50,365 nt of DNA, taken from assembly GCA_016719055.1 (NCBI GenBank), contig JADKAW010000045.1:1-50365 (forward strand). Direction: 5' to 3'. Shown here one piece after another: positions 42,013 through 50,365 of this stretch; the first letter of the stretch is position 1; every line of letters begins with the position of its first letter. A program made the translations under genes and the position numbers. This DNA comes from Candidatus Rhodoferax mariagerensis (GTDB lineage Bacteria > Pseudomonadota > Gammaproteobacteria > Burkholderiales > Burkholderiaceae_C). A model generated the notes under the pieces. It had not been told where the DNA came from. It saw only the letters and a program-made list of their open reading frames with translations, and did no database searches.

Positions 42013-43622
42013 ATGACGGTCTCCTTCAAACAGGCCAACACCCTCATCATTGATGATTACCCGGGCATGCGCGCCATGCTCAGCGACTTCGTGCGAAACA
42101 TGGGGGTGGTGGCGGTCAGTACCGCCAGCAACGGCAAGGACGCACTCAACCAGCTCAACACCGGCAAGTTCGAAATTGTCATTTGTGATTACCACCTGGG
42201 CAGCGGAGCCAACGGCCAGCACGTGCTGGAAGAGGCCAAACTGCGTGAACTGGTGGGCGTGTCCACGATCTGGGTGATGGTGACGGCAGAAAAAACGCCC
42301 GATATGGTGATGGGTGTGGCCGAGGTCAGACCTGACGACTACATCCTCAAACCGATCAACCAGGTGCAACTGCAAACCCGGCTGGAAAAACTCATTGCCC
42401 GCAAACAGTCTCTAGGAGTGGTCGAAGTGGCCATGCGGGCCAAGGATTTTGGCGCGGCCGTTGCGCACTGTGATCAACTTCTGAAAACCCACACAGTGAG
42501 TCCGCAGGAAGTCCTGCGTGTCAAGAGTAATCTGTTGCTGACCTTGGGTGACTATGCCGCGGCTCGAACACTGTTTGAGTCGGTGCTGGCGCAACGTGAT
42601 GTGGCCTGGGCCAGAACCGGTCTAGGCCGGGTGCTGTTTTATACCCAGGACTACCAGGGCGCTGCAGCACTGTTTGGTCAGGTGCTGGCCGATAACCAGA
42701 TGTACATCGAGGCAGCTGACTGGTTGGCCAGGTCGTTTGAGGCCATGGGGGATGTGGCGCAGGCGCAAAAGGTGTTGCAGCAAGCCGTCAATCTGTCGCC
42801 CAATTCCCCACTGCGGCAAAAAAAACTGGGCGATACCGCCGTCCGAAATGGCGAGCTGGAGGTGGCCCAGGCCGCGTTCAAGAAAAATATTCGACTCAGC
42901 GAGTTTTCTGTGCACAAGAATCCGGCGGTGTATGCCCACCTGGCTCAAGTGTTGGCCGACAAGGGTGCGGGTCAGGAGGCCTTGAATGTGCTCAAGCGCA
43001 GCAAGGCTGACTTCAGGTTTAACCCGGTGGCGGCGCTTCAAACGGCAGCGGCTGAAAGCGTGGTCTATCAGAAGTTGGGTCAGCCCGCGCTGGCACAGGC
43101 TGCCATGGTAAATGCCGAGCATTTGCTGGAGGAACTGGCGGGCAAACTCAGCAGCGAGATACTGGTGGATGTGGCCAAATCGCATCTGAAACTGGGGCAG
43201 AAAGACAAGGCATGCCGTCTTTTTGCTGAAGTGGTCAAGAACAACCATGAAGACACCCAGATCTCAAGCCAGATTGCGGCAGTTTTTGCCGATGAACACA
43301 TGGCTGAGATGGGCCAGGCGCTGGTCCAGGCAGCGCGCCAGGAGGTGATCGACATCAACAACCAGGGGTGGTACTGGCCAGGCAGGGCGAATTTCAGCGA
43401 GGTCTAAGGCTTCTTCGTTCTGCAGTTCAACAATTGCCGTCGAGCGAGGTGATGATCGCCAATTTGTGTGGCATGTTGCTGGCCCAAATGAGCAAGAACG
43501 GCTACAACGAGGCCCTGGCCGCCGAAACCCGGGATATGCTGGAGCGCCTGCGCGCGCTGAATCCTGCCAACAAAAAGTATTACAGCTACGCCATGATGCT
43601 GGTGCGGCTGCAGCGCCCCTGA
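42013..43622 (+). CDS. Response regulator with TPR output domain (frameshift near the end)
   Basis: The N-terminal receiver domain (about 1-125) has the acidic pair in LIIDDYPGMR, phospho-acceptor Asp59 in VICDYHLG and Lys113 in ILKPIN. The rest is a chain of TPR-like helices with Ala/Leu patterns: GDYAAARTLFESVLAQR, QDYQGAAALFGQVLADN, GDVAQAQKVLQQAVNLSPNSP. No DNA-binding or enzymatic output domain is present. The frame breaks at the G run 43365-43368: one added G joins INNQG to VVLARQGEFQRGLRLLRSAVQ and extends the protein to 43622, about 536 residues. I treat this as a homopolymer sequencing error. Such receiver-TPR proteins probably act by protein-protein contacts. Confidence 0.82.
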
Positions 43623-43761
43623 GCCCTGGGTCGCGGGGTTGATGCCAAAGCCTTCAGCACGGCCCTGAACCGGTTGCGCCAACTGGCACCAGCCGTGCGA
43701 CCCTTGATGAGCCAATCCCCCCCATCACACCCGATGCACGGGGTCCGGCTAAGATGCTGTC

Positions 43762-44973
43762 ATGACATCTGCCAGCCATTCCCTGCCTGCCCTGGTTCCG
43801 CTGCAGCAAGACGCTGCCATCATCGGTTTGGTGGGCTTGGCCCACGCCGCCTCGCATTTTGGCCACCTGCTGCTGCCCTTGATGTTTCCGGTGTTCATGG
43901 CCGAGTTCGGGCTGAACTACTCGCAGGTGGGTCTGCTGATGAGCACATTCTTCGTCGTGTCAGGCCTGGGGCAGGCCTCGGCCGGGTTTGTGGTGGACAA
44001 GGTGGGCGCGCGGCCCATGTTGTTTCTGGCACTGGGCCTGTTTGTGCTGGCCTGTACTGTGGCGTCGATGGTCAACGGTTACCCAGCCTTGTTTGCAGTG
44101 GCGACGCTGGCCGGTCTGGGCAACGCGACGTTTCATCCGGTTGACTTCACGATACTGAACCAGCGGGTGTCCCCTGCCCGATTGGGCCACGCCTTTAGCG
44201 CACACGGGCTCACTGGCAACCTGGGCTGGGCTGCAGCGCCGGTTTTCTTGGCCGGCATCAGTGCGCTGTACAACTGGCGCACCGCCTATCTGGCCGCAGC
44301 GGTGATGTATCTGGGTATTTTGTTGCTGATGGTTTTTCAGCGCGACAAATTGCTGACCCACGCGGCAGTTCATCACCCTGACACCCCTGCAGAGCACAGC
44401 CTGGCGTTCATGAAACTGCCGGTGGTGTGGTGGTGTTTTGCTTTCTTTTTCCTGTCGACCATGACCCTGGCGGTGGTGCAGAGTTTTTCAGTTTCTATCC
44501 TGAAAGCGCTGCATGGCATCAGCTTTGAATCGGCCACACTGACGCTGACGGCCTACATGTTGTGTGGTGCGGTGGGTATGTTTGTGGGCGGTTTTGTGGC
44601 AGCAAAATCGCGCCACAGTGATCGGGTGGTGGCGATGTCTATGACCGCCGGCGCTATGCTGTTGGCCCTGTGTGGCTTGGGCATTTTTGGGCCGACGATG
44701 ACCATGACTGTGCTGGCCTGCACCGGTTTTGCCATTGGCATTGGTGGGCCGTCGCGCGACATGATGATTAAAAAAGCCACGCCAAAAGGCGCCACCGGCC
44801 GGGTTTACGGTCTGGTGTACTCGGGGCTGGACTCCGGGTTTGCCATTTCCCCCATGATTTTTGGCGCCATGATGGACCGTGGCTGGTACTCCGCCACGTT
44901 GCTGGGGGCGGCGTTGGTGTTGTTGCTCAGCGTGCTTGTGGCGCTTGGGGTGGGTGCCAGAACGCCACGCTGA
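43762..44973 (+). CDS. MFS transporter (Fsr-like)
   Basis: A 403-residue inner-membrane transporter with about 12 hydrophobic segments. The block GLGNATFHPVDFTILNQRVSP, followed by LGHAFSAHGLTGNLGWAAAP, is like the fosmidomycin-resistance (Fsr) branch of the major facilitator superfamily. The motif-A-like loop GFVVDKVGARPML follows the second helix. No substrate can be read, and similar proteins are often of unknown function. It is convergent with the Calvin-cycle operon. Confidence 0.87.
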   Translation: MTSASHSLPALVPLQQDAAIIGLVGLAHAASHFGHLLLPLMFPVFMAEFGLNYSQVGLLMSTFFVVSGLGQASAGFVVDKVGARPMLFLALGLFVLACTVASMVNGYPALFAVATLAGLGNATFHPVDFTILNQRVSPARLGHAFSAHGLTGNLGWAAAPVFLAGISALYNWRTAYLAAAVMYLGILLLMVFQRDKLLTHAAVHHPDTPAEHSLAFMKLPVVWWCFAFFFLSTMTLAVVQSFSVSILKALHGISFESATLTLTAYMLCGAVGMFVGGFVAAKSRHSDRVVAMSMTAGAMLLALCGLGIFGPTMTMTVLACTGFAIGIGGPSRDMMIKKATPKGATGRVYGLVYSGLDSGFAISPMIFGAMMDRGWYSATLLGAALVLLLSVLVALGVGARTPR

Positions 44974-44984
44974 TGGGTTCTGGC

Positions 44985-45020
44985 GGCGTTCAGTAGCCGA
45001 AGGCCCGAACGCCCGGTTTT
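44985..45020 (+). terminator. Terminator-like hairpin after the MFS gene
   Basis: Arms GGCGTTC (44985-44991) and GAACGCC (45007-45013) pair perfectly and are followed by CGGTTTT. It lies between the convergent MFS and pgk genes. Confidence 0.5.
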
Positions 45021-45105
45021 GTCATGTAGGCAGCCACTTCGGGTGGCTTGGCCTGCCGTGACCACCGAACTCACGGTGTCGACGGCAGATCAACAACGAG
45101 GCAAT

Positions 45106-46299
45106 TTAAGCTTCAGCGCGTTTTTGCAGAATCTCAAACGCTGGCAGGGTCTTGCCCTCGAGCACTTCAAGAAAAGCACCGCCACCGGTTGAGATGTAGC
45201 CAATGTCTTTCTCAATGCCGTATTTGGCAATGGCTGCCAGCGTGTCGCCGCCGCCAGCAATGCTGAAGGCCTCAGACTCGGCAATCGCCATGGCAATGGT
45301 CTTGGTACCGCCTTCAAACGCGGCAAATTCAAACACACCGACCGGGCCGTTCCAGACAATCGTGCCAGCGGCTTTGAGCTGGGCGGCCAGTTTGGCGGCG
45401 GTCACCGGGCCAATGTCAAGGATCATGTCATCGTCGGCCACATCGGTCGCGGCTTTGACGGTGGCTACGGCATCGGCGGCGAAGGTTTTGGCGCAAACCA
45501 CGTCGGTAGGGATGGGCACATCTGCCCCACGCGCCTTCATGGCAGCAATGACGGCGACCGCATCGGCCAGCAAGCTGGGCTCGGCCAGGCTCTTGCCAAT
45601 GTTCAGGCCGGCGGCCAGCATGAAGGTGTTGGCAATGCCACCGCCCACAATCAGGTTGTCCACATTCTTGGCCAGCGCCTGCAGGATGCTTAGCTTGGTA
45701 GAAACCTTGGAGCCCGCCACAATCGCCACCAAGGGGCGCTTTGGATTTGCCAAGGCCTTGTTGATGGCGTCAATTTCAGCCGCCAGCAGCGGGCCAGCGC
45801 AGGCAATCGGCGCAAACTGGGCGATGCCATAGGTGGTGCCCTCGGCGCGGTGAGCGGTGCCAAAGGCGTCGTGCACAAAAATGTCGCACAAGGCGGCCAT
45901 TTTTTTGGCCAGATCTTCTTTGTTTTTCTTTTCGCCCTTGTTGACGCGGCAGTTTTCCAGCATCACTAACTGGCCGGGCTTGACATCCACGCCATCGACC
46001 CAATTGGCCACCACCGGCACCTCACGGCCCAACAGTTCGCCCATGCGCTTGGCCACGGGTGCCAAAGAGTCTTCAGGCTTGAACTCGCCCTCGGTGGGGC
46101 GGCCCAGGTGACTGGTGACCATCACCGCAGCGCCAGCGTCGAGCGCCATCTTGATACACGGCACGCTGGCACGGATGCGGGTGTCTTCGGTGATATGGCC
46201 TTCCTTGTCCTGCGGCACGTTCAGGTCGGCCCGGATAAACACCCTCTTACCGGTTGCGGCACCACTGGCAATCACATCAGCAAAACGCAAGACTTTCAT
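45106..46299 (-). CDS. pgk: Phosphoglycerate kinase
   Basis: Converts 3-phosphoglycerate to 1,3-bisphosphoglycerate in the Calvin cycle, and the reverse in glycolysis. The 397-residue protein has RVFIRADLNVPQD, VTSHLGRPTEG, LENCRVNKGEKKN, FVHDAFGTAHRA, VAGSKVSTKLSIL and the closing GYISTGGGAFLEVLEGK, all canonical. The ATG at 46299 has TTGGAG upstream. It is the last gene of the cbb operon (the cbbK position). No glyceraldehyde-phosphate dehydrogenase gene lies before it. Confidence 0.95.
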   Translation of the reverse strand: MKVLRFADVIASGAATGKRVFIRADLNVPQDKEGHITEDTRIRASVPCIKMALDAGAAVMVTSHLGRPTEGEFKPEDSLAPVAKRMGELLGREVPVVANWVDGVDVKPGQLVMLENCRVNKGEKKNKEDLAKKMAALCDIFVHDAFGTAHRAEGTTYGIAQFAPIACAGPLLAAEIDAINKALANPKRPLVAIVAGSKVSTKLSILQALAKNVDNLIVGGGIANTFMLAAGLNIGKSLAEPSLLADAVAVIAAMKARGADVPIPTDVVCAKTFAADAVATVKAATDVADDDMILDIGPVTAAKLAAQLKAAGTIVWNGPVGVFEFAAFEGGTKTIAMAIAESEAFSIAGGGDTLAAIAKYGIEKDIGYISTGGGAFLEVLEGKTLPAFEILQKRAEA

Positions 46300-46324
46300 G
46301 ACAACACTCCAAAAGTTAATGAAT

Positions 46325-46378
46325 AATCAGTCTCTAGCGCTTGTCGGATAAGCGCCAGAAGCTATCAATTAAGTAGCT
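46325..46378. repeat. Dispersed repeat, copy 9
   Basis: The blocks CAGTCTCTAGCGCTTG and ATAAGCGCCAGAAGCTATC, lying between cbbZ and pgk inside the cbb operon. Confidence 0.7.
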
Positions 46379-47032
46379 CAGAACAATCCTGGATGAGACG
46401 GTCGCGGGCTGGCATGCCGCAACTGGCTGACCAGGTTGTAGCCATATGGTAGCAGCCAAACGGCAACCGGCAGCACGCGCGGTGGCCGCATCGATGCTGG
46501 AGTCACCCACAAACAAGGCGCGATCAGGTGCTACATCAAACTGTGCCAGGCAATGTGCCACACCTGCCGGGTTGGGCTTCTTGGTGGCCAAGGTGTCGCC
46601 ACTGATGACCACGTCAAACAGGTCGGTGATTTTTTGCACTTCCATCACGATCCGGGTGTAGCGCCCTTCCTTGTTGGTCACCACTGCCAACTTGGTGCCC
46701 TGGGCGCGCAGGAATTCGAGCGCCTCACGCACCTGTGGGTAAAGATGGCTGCGGGTGCCGCAGCGGCGGCTGTAAAACACGTTGTACTCGCCCACCATGG
46801 TACGCAGCAGTTCACTGTCGCGCACTTCGACCACCGACCTGCCGGTCGCAAACGCCACCGCATCCACCAGCAGCGACAAGGTACCGTGACCAATCCAGTC
46901 GTTGACCTGTTGCTGCGATACCGGCGGCAAATCGAAACGTGCCAGTGTGTCGTTGACCGCGTCCATGATTTCGGGCGCGGTCTCGACCAGCGTGCCGTCC
47001 AGGTCAAACATGACCAGATCAAACTTGCGCAT
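46378..47032 (-). CDS. cbbZ: Phosphoglycolate phosphatase (frameshift near C-terminus)
   Basis: A HAD-superfamily phosphatase that removes 2-phosphoglycolate made by the oxygenase activity of RuBisCO. The start at 47032 (MRKFDLVMFDLDGTLVETAP) carries the nucleophile pair Asp10/Asp12; then come AVVTNKEGRYT, ATKKPNPAGVAHCL and FVGDSSIDAATARAAGC. After GC the given frame reads RLAATIWLQPG. The family sequence (WLLPYGYN) lies in the next frame, so one base is wrong near 46455 and the natural stop is at 46378. It lies 13 bp after cbbT. Confidence 0.88.
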
Positions 47033-47045
47033 GAACCGCTTCTCC

Positions 47046-48964
47046 TTAGTTGGCCGACGGGACCACGGTGTCGGGCAGCGGCTCGGTGCTCTTGCTGGCG
47101 GCACGGTGCACGATGGTGCGAACATTGGTTACCACGCGTTCCACCGTCAGGCCAAAGTGCTCGTACAGCCTGGGCGCCGGAGCGGACTCGCCAAACGTCG
47201 GCATACCCAGCACCACGCCGTGGCGGCCCACATACTTGCGCCAGAAGTCGGGGTGAGCGGCCTCAATCGCCAAGGCTGGCGTGTTGAACGGAATCACCAT
47301 TTCCTGGTAAGCCGGCGGCTGACGGTCGAACACGTTGGTGCAAGGCATGGAGACCACACGGGCGGCGATGCCGTCCTCGGGTCAGGCGCGGCAGGTTCTG
47401 GCGCGACAGGCACAGCGCACTGGGGCCATCCTTACGCTCGACCGCGTGCGCCCAGGCCACGGCGGTTTCCAGGCCGTCGGCGGGACGCCAGACGTCCAGG
47501 CCAGGGATGATGCGCATCGACGGAATGTGCTCAATGCTTTGGTGCGTGGGACCGTCTTCGCCCAGACCGATGGAGTCATGGGTAAACACATGGATGACGC
47601 GGATCTTCATCAGCGCCGCCATGCGGATGGCGTTGCGGCTGTAGTCGCTAAAAGTCAGGAAAGTGCCACCGTAGGGGATATAGCCACCATGCAGCGCCAT
47701 GCCGTTCATGATGGCCGCCATGCCAAATTCACGCACGCCGTAACTCAAGTGGTTGCCCCAAATGTCGCGACCAGCGCACGCAGCCCTTGAAGTTGGTCGA
47801 TTGGAGCTGGTCAGGTCGGCGCTGCCGCAAAAAAATCCCGGGCACCAGCGGGGCCATGGCGTCGAGCGCGTTTTGGCTTCGATTTGCGGGTGGCAAACGC
47901 AGTGGTGTTTTCCGCAATCGTTTCCAGCAGACCGGGTAAGTTGTCGCCAAAAGAGTCCAACAGGTCACCCGCCATACGGCGTTCAAATTCGGCGGCGTCA
48001 TCGGGGTAACGGCCGCGATACGCTTCAAAGTGGTCACGCCACGCGTGCTCGGCCACCACACCGCGAGAGCCACGGCATTCCAGGCGGCCGCGATGTCAGA
48101 CGGAACCTCAAACGGCTCCCGATGCCCAGCCCAGCGCTTGGCGGGTGGCGGCTACCGCGCCGCCCAAGGCCGCGCCATGGACATCGTGTGTACCAGCCTT
48201 GCTGGGCGAACCCATGCCAATCACGGTCTTGCAGCAAATCAGGGTCGGTTTTCCGTCAGGCAACACCGCTTGCACCTTGGCCGCCTTGATGGCGGCATCA
48301 AGTGCAGCCGAATTGTGCCCATCCACCGCTGCAATGACATTCCAGCCATAAGCCTCAAAACGCTTGGGCGTGTCATCGGTAAACCAGCCTTCAACATGGC
48401 CATCGATCGAAATGCCGTTGTCGTCATAAACGCCACCAGCTTGACAGACGCAATGTGCCGGCGAGCGAACAGGCTTCGTGGCTGATGCCCTCCATCAAGC
48501 AGCCGTCACCCTTGAATACGTACGTCATGTGATCAACGATGGTATGCCTGGCACCACCTTCTTCACGGTTGAATTCAGCGGCCAGCAAGTTTTTCGGCCA
48601 ATGCCATGCCAACCGCGTTGGCCAGCCCCTGACCGAGCGGACCGGTGGTGGTCTCCACGCCGGAGGGTGATGCCGTACTCGGGATGGCCAGCAGTTTTGC
48701 TGTGGAGCTGGCGGAAGTTTGCAACTCACCATGGGCAGGTCACAACCGGTCAAGGTGCAACAGCGCATAAATCAACATCGACCCATGGCCGTTGCTCAGC
48801 ACAAAACGGTCGCGGTTGGCCCAGTGCGGGTCGGCCGGGTTGTGGCTGAGGTGTCGATTCCAGAGCACTACGGCAATATCTGCGATGCCCATCGGGGCGC
48901 CGGGGTGACCAGACTTGGCTTTTTCAACGCCGTCAGCGGCGAGCATACGAATGACATTGGCCAT
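47046..48964 (-). CDS. cbbT: Transketolase, heavily frameshifted, with an apparent internal deletion
   Basis: A thiamine-diphosphate enzyme of the Calvin and pentose phosphate cycles. Recognisable blocks occur in correct order but in all three frames: MANVIRMLAADGVEKAKSGHPG and WANRDRFVLSNGHGSMLIYALLH (48964-48745), GARHTIVDHMTYVFKGDGCL with EGISHEACSLAGTL (about 48560-48440), AVDGHNSAALDAAIKAAK, GMGSPSKAGTHDVHG, AYRGRYPDDAAEFERRMAG, SYGVREFGMAAIMNGMALHGG, VFTHDSIGLGEDGPTHQ (about 47590) and VVSMPCTNVFDRQPP to the end. At about 47375 the segment after RQNLPRLTR jumps to DGIAARVVSMP, so roughly 45 residues are missing. Seven or more frame changes point to poor sequence quality. The gene order fits cbbT. 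Confidence 0.88.
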
Positions 48965-49023
48965 TTGTTTGGCGAATTCAGGAGTTGGAGAGTTCAGCTA
49001 TGGTTTCTAACAACAGATTTGTT

Positions 49024-49155
49024 AATTCGATGGGGACAGAGCAAGTTGCGTTTGCTTTTGTTTTTGTAACTTGGTCTTTCCCACAATTCTCTAATTTGTT
49101 GGGGACAGGCAAGTTCATTCGCTTCCTTCGCCCAAGTAACTTGGTCTCCCCAATC
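49024..49155. repeat. Two tandem hairpin units between cbbP and cbbT
   Basis: Two units of about 63 bp with a period of 69 bp start AATTCGATGGGGACAG (49024) and AATTTGTTGGGGACAG (49093). Each folds on itself, pairing TGGGGACAG..CAAGTT with AACTTGGTCT..CCCA. They differ in their loops (rich in T versus mixed). The look is that of REP/BIME-type elements mobilised by RAYT transposases, though none is in the window. Confidence 0.7.
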
Positions 49156-49160
49156 AAGCA

Positions 49161-50049
49161 TCAGGAGGCCTTTTTCTGGCGTTCCATCAGCGCCAGACGA
49201 AAGGGTGAAGATGAGTCGCTGCATGGCCAGCTCCATTTTGCCACCAGGGCACCAATGGTATCGGCGCGGCCCCATGTGGCCCGCCGTTGATCGTGTTGCG
49301 CAGGTACTGGAAAGTCAACGCCCCTTGGGGTAGGAGAAACGGATCACCACCATGCTCTCGTCGGCACTCCGGAATGTCGCGCGAGATAAACGGGTTGCTG
49401 GTATCAACCATCGGCACGCTCTCGAAAATTGACATGGGTGTGCACGAACCGAGGACAGATGTAGTTCACATAATCGGGCATCCGACGCAGGATGGTGTCG
49501 GTAACGGCTTCCGGTACTGTAGCCGCGCTGTTTTTGTCACGGTAAAGCTCTGGATCCATTCCAGGTTGATCACCGGCACCACCCCAATCAGCAAATCGGT
49601 AGCTTCGCAATGTTGACCCTCAGCGTCACGACGGCCCCGTGCAAACCCCCTCGTAGAACAACAGGTCGGTGCCGGCGTGCGGGTACATCTTCCCGAGGCG
49701 TAAAGGTGCCGGGGTCTTGTTTGTGGGCGCGGCTTCTTCCGCATCGTGCAGGTACTTGCGGCGCTTGCCGGTGCCGCGGTTTTGGTATAGGTGGCAAACA
49801 GTGACTCGATTTCGGCAAACAGGTTGGTATTGGCACCAAAGTGACTGAAATTATTGTCGCCCATGACCTCGGCTTCAGCGGCCTTGATCTTCTCCAGTGC
49901 GGTCATAGCGGTGAAAACTGTCGCCTTCAATGATCGCGTGGCCTTCGACTTTTCGCGGCGGAAAATGTTGTCAAATGTTCGGGTGACGGATGTGGTACCA
50001 GCGCCGCTGGAACCGGTGATGGCGAGCCGATGGGGTGGCGTACTGACAT
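49161..50049 (-). CDS. cbbP: Phosphoribulokinase, frameshifted
   Basis: Makes ribulose 1,5-bisphosphate, the RuBisCO substrate. In successive frames I read ITGSSGAGTTSVTRTFDNIF (P-loop), IIEGDSFHRYDR, NNFSHFGANTNLFAEIESLF, LLIGVVPVINLEWIQ, EAVTDTILRRMPDYVNYICP, THVNF, VDTSNPFISRDIP and PGGKMELAMQ, then LALMERQKKAS and a stop at 49161. The order matches proteobacterial type I phosphoribulokinase of about 290 residues. At least five frame changes lie between 49200 and 49990, interpreted as sequence errors. The start at ATG 50049 (SVRHPI) is plausible but lacks a clear ribosome site. Confidence 0.88.
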
Positions 50050-50079
50050 GGTGGGTGTTCGAAGTTGGCGTACCTGCAA

Positions 50080-50132
50080 GAAATGAGGCTCAAGCCTTAA
50101 TGGATTTGCGCTGACAGCTCCTTATTTTGAGC
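50080..50132. repeat. Dispersed repeat, diverged copy between cbbF and cbbP
   Basis: Minus-strand blocks GGAGCTGTCAGCGCAAAT and AAGGCTTGAGCCTCATTT align with the copy at 13215-13274, with more substitutions than most. Confidence 0.6.
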
Positions 50133-50146
50133 AACCTGAATCCGGC

Positions 50147-50365
50147 TCAATCGCGGAACAGGCTGCGCTCCTGACAAACAAGGCCGACCAGCCTGACCCC
50201 ACTGTTCGCGGTGATAACGGCAGCTCAACGCGTTCAACCCGTTTTCTTTGAGCCGAACACCTGCCGATGCGCTGGTGCAGGCTGGTGGGTTGCACCTGCA
50301 TCATGGGCATCTCGCCGGTAGTCGCCGGGCCCCCGCCTGCTCCATGATCATGCTGACCGGATTGG
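50147..50365 (-). CDS. cbbF: Fructose-1,6-bisphosphatase, C-terminal end (partial, frameshifted)
   Basis: The minus strand from the right edge gives MIMEQAGG-like sequence, then MPMMQVQPTSLHQRIG, the conserved C-terminal block of type I fructose bisphosphatases (usually followed by FGSKNEVER). A final QERSLFRD before a stop at 50147 lies in another frame. Only about 70 residues are in the window. Its place directly before cbbP is the standard order of proteobacterial cbb operons. Confidence 0.75.

Noticed and set aside
43360..43370. Programmed frameshift in the receiver-TPR gene
   Set aside because: A plain G run with no slippery heptamer or following structure; one missing G explains it.
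46378..50365. Decay of the Calvin-cycle operon into pseudogenes
   Set aside because: Conserved residues persist through all frames and errors cluster at the window edge, so poor sequence is the simpler explanation.
1..50365. tRNA, rRNA or CRISPR array
   Set aside because: None was recognised on either strand.

Overview
The window reads as one stretch of a GC-rich betaproteobacterial chromosome, most like the Comamonadaceae (Rhodoferax/Polaromonas type). The basis is the protein families, gene order (alaA-hom-thrC-mobB-moeA-moaD-moaE; phoH-bcp) and a dispersed repeat of about 45 bp with AGCTATC and GGGCTA blocks that I associate with this family. Genes are truncated at both window edges (meaB on the left, cbbF on the right), so it may be a whole contig. 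Many single-base frameshifts, densest in the first 2.3 kb and the last 4 kb, look like sequence or assembly errors rather than gene decay.

Layout. (1) 1-7232, minus strand: an ethylmalonyl-CoA pathway operon with a CitE-like aldolase, methylsuccinyl-CoA dehydrogenase, mesaconyl-CoA hydratase, ethylmalonyl-CoA mutase and the mutase chaperone MeaB. (2) 7695-13103, minus: a neutral-lipid cluster with two WS/DGAT acyltransferases, two alpha/beta hydrolases and a lipocalin. A TetR regulator with an HlyD-ABC export operon (13363-17150, plus) is divergent from it, and two palindromes lie in the divergent promoter region. (3) 17151-17967: a non-coding region with two long hairpins that share a loop but not a stem, a sensor-kinase remnant and an FNR-type promoter. 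(4) 17968-23610: a cluster of five c-type cytochromes (12 haem motifs in all), a PQQ-like beta-propeller and a rhodanese, with perfect FNR/Anr-type boxes at each transcription unit. No known terminal oxidoreductase is present, so this is the best candidate for an undescribed electron-transfer module.

(5) 23783-28910: Gfo/Idh oxidoreductase, replicative helicase DnaB (with an apparent internal deletion), PhoH-PIN protein, peroxiredoxin and a Mth938-like protein. (6) 29018-36452, plus: alanine/threonine biosynthesis (alaA, hom, thrC) interrupted by a vapBC toxin-antitoxin pair, then molybdenum-cofactor genes. (7) 36479-38445: a small accessory patch with a ribbon-helix-helix protein, a DUF1016/YhcG nuclease and a dead rhuM. 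(8) 38525-44973: clpB, a soluble histidine kinase, a response-regulator-TPR protein and an MFS transporter. (9) 45106-50365, minus: the Calvin-cycle operon cbbF-cbbP-cbbT-cbbZ-pgk.

Taken together, the cell appears able to fix CO2 by the Calvin cycle, assimilate C2 units or acyl-CoA through ethylmalonyl-CoA, possibly store wax ester or triacylglycerol, and express a dedicated cytochrome chain when oxygen is low. No tRNA, rRNA or CRISPR array was seen.
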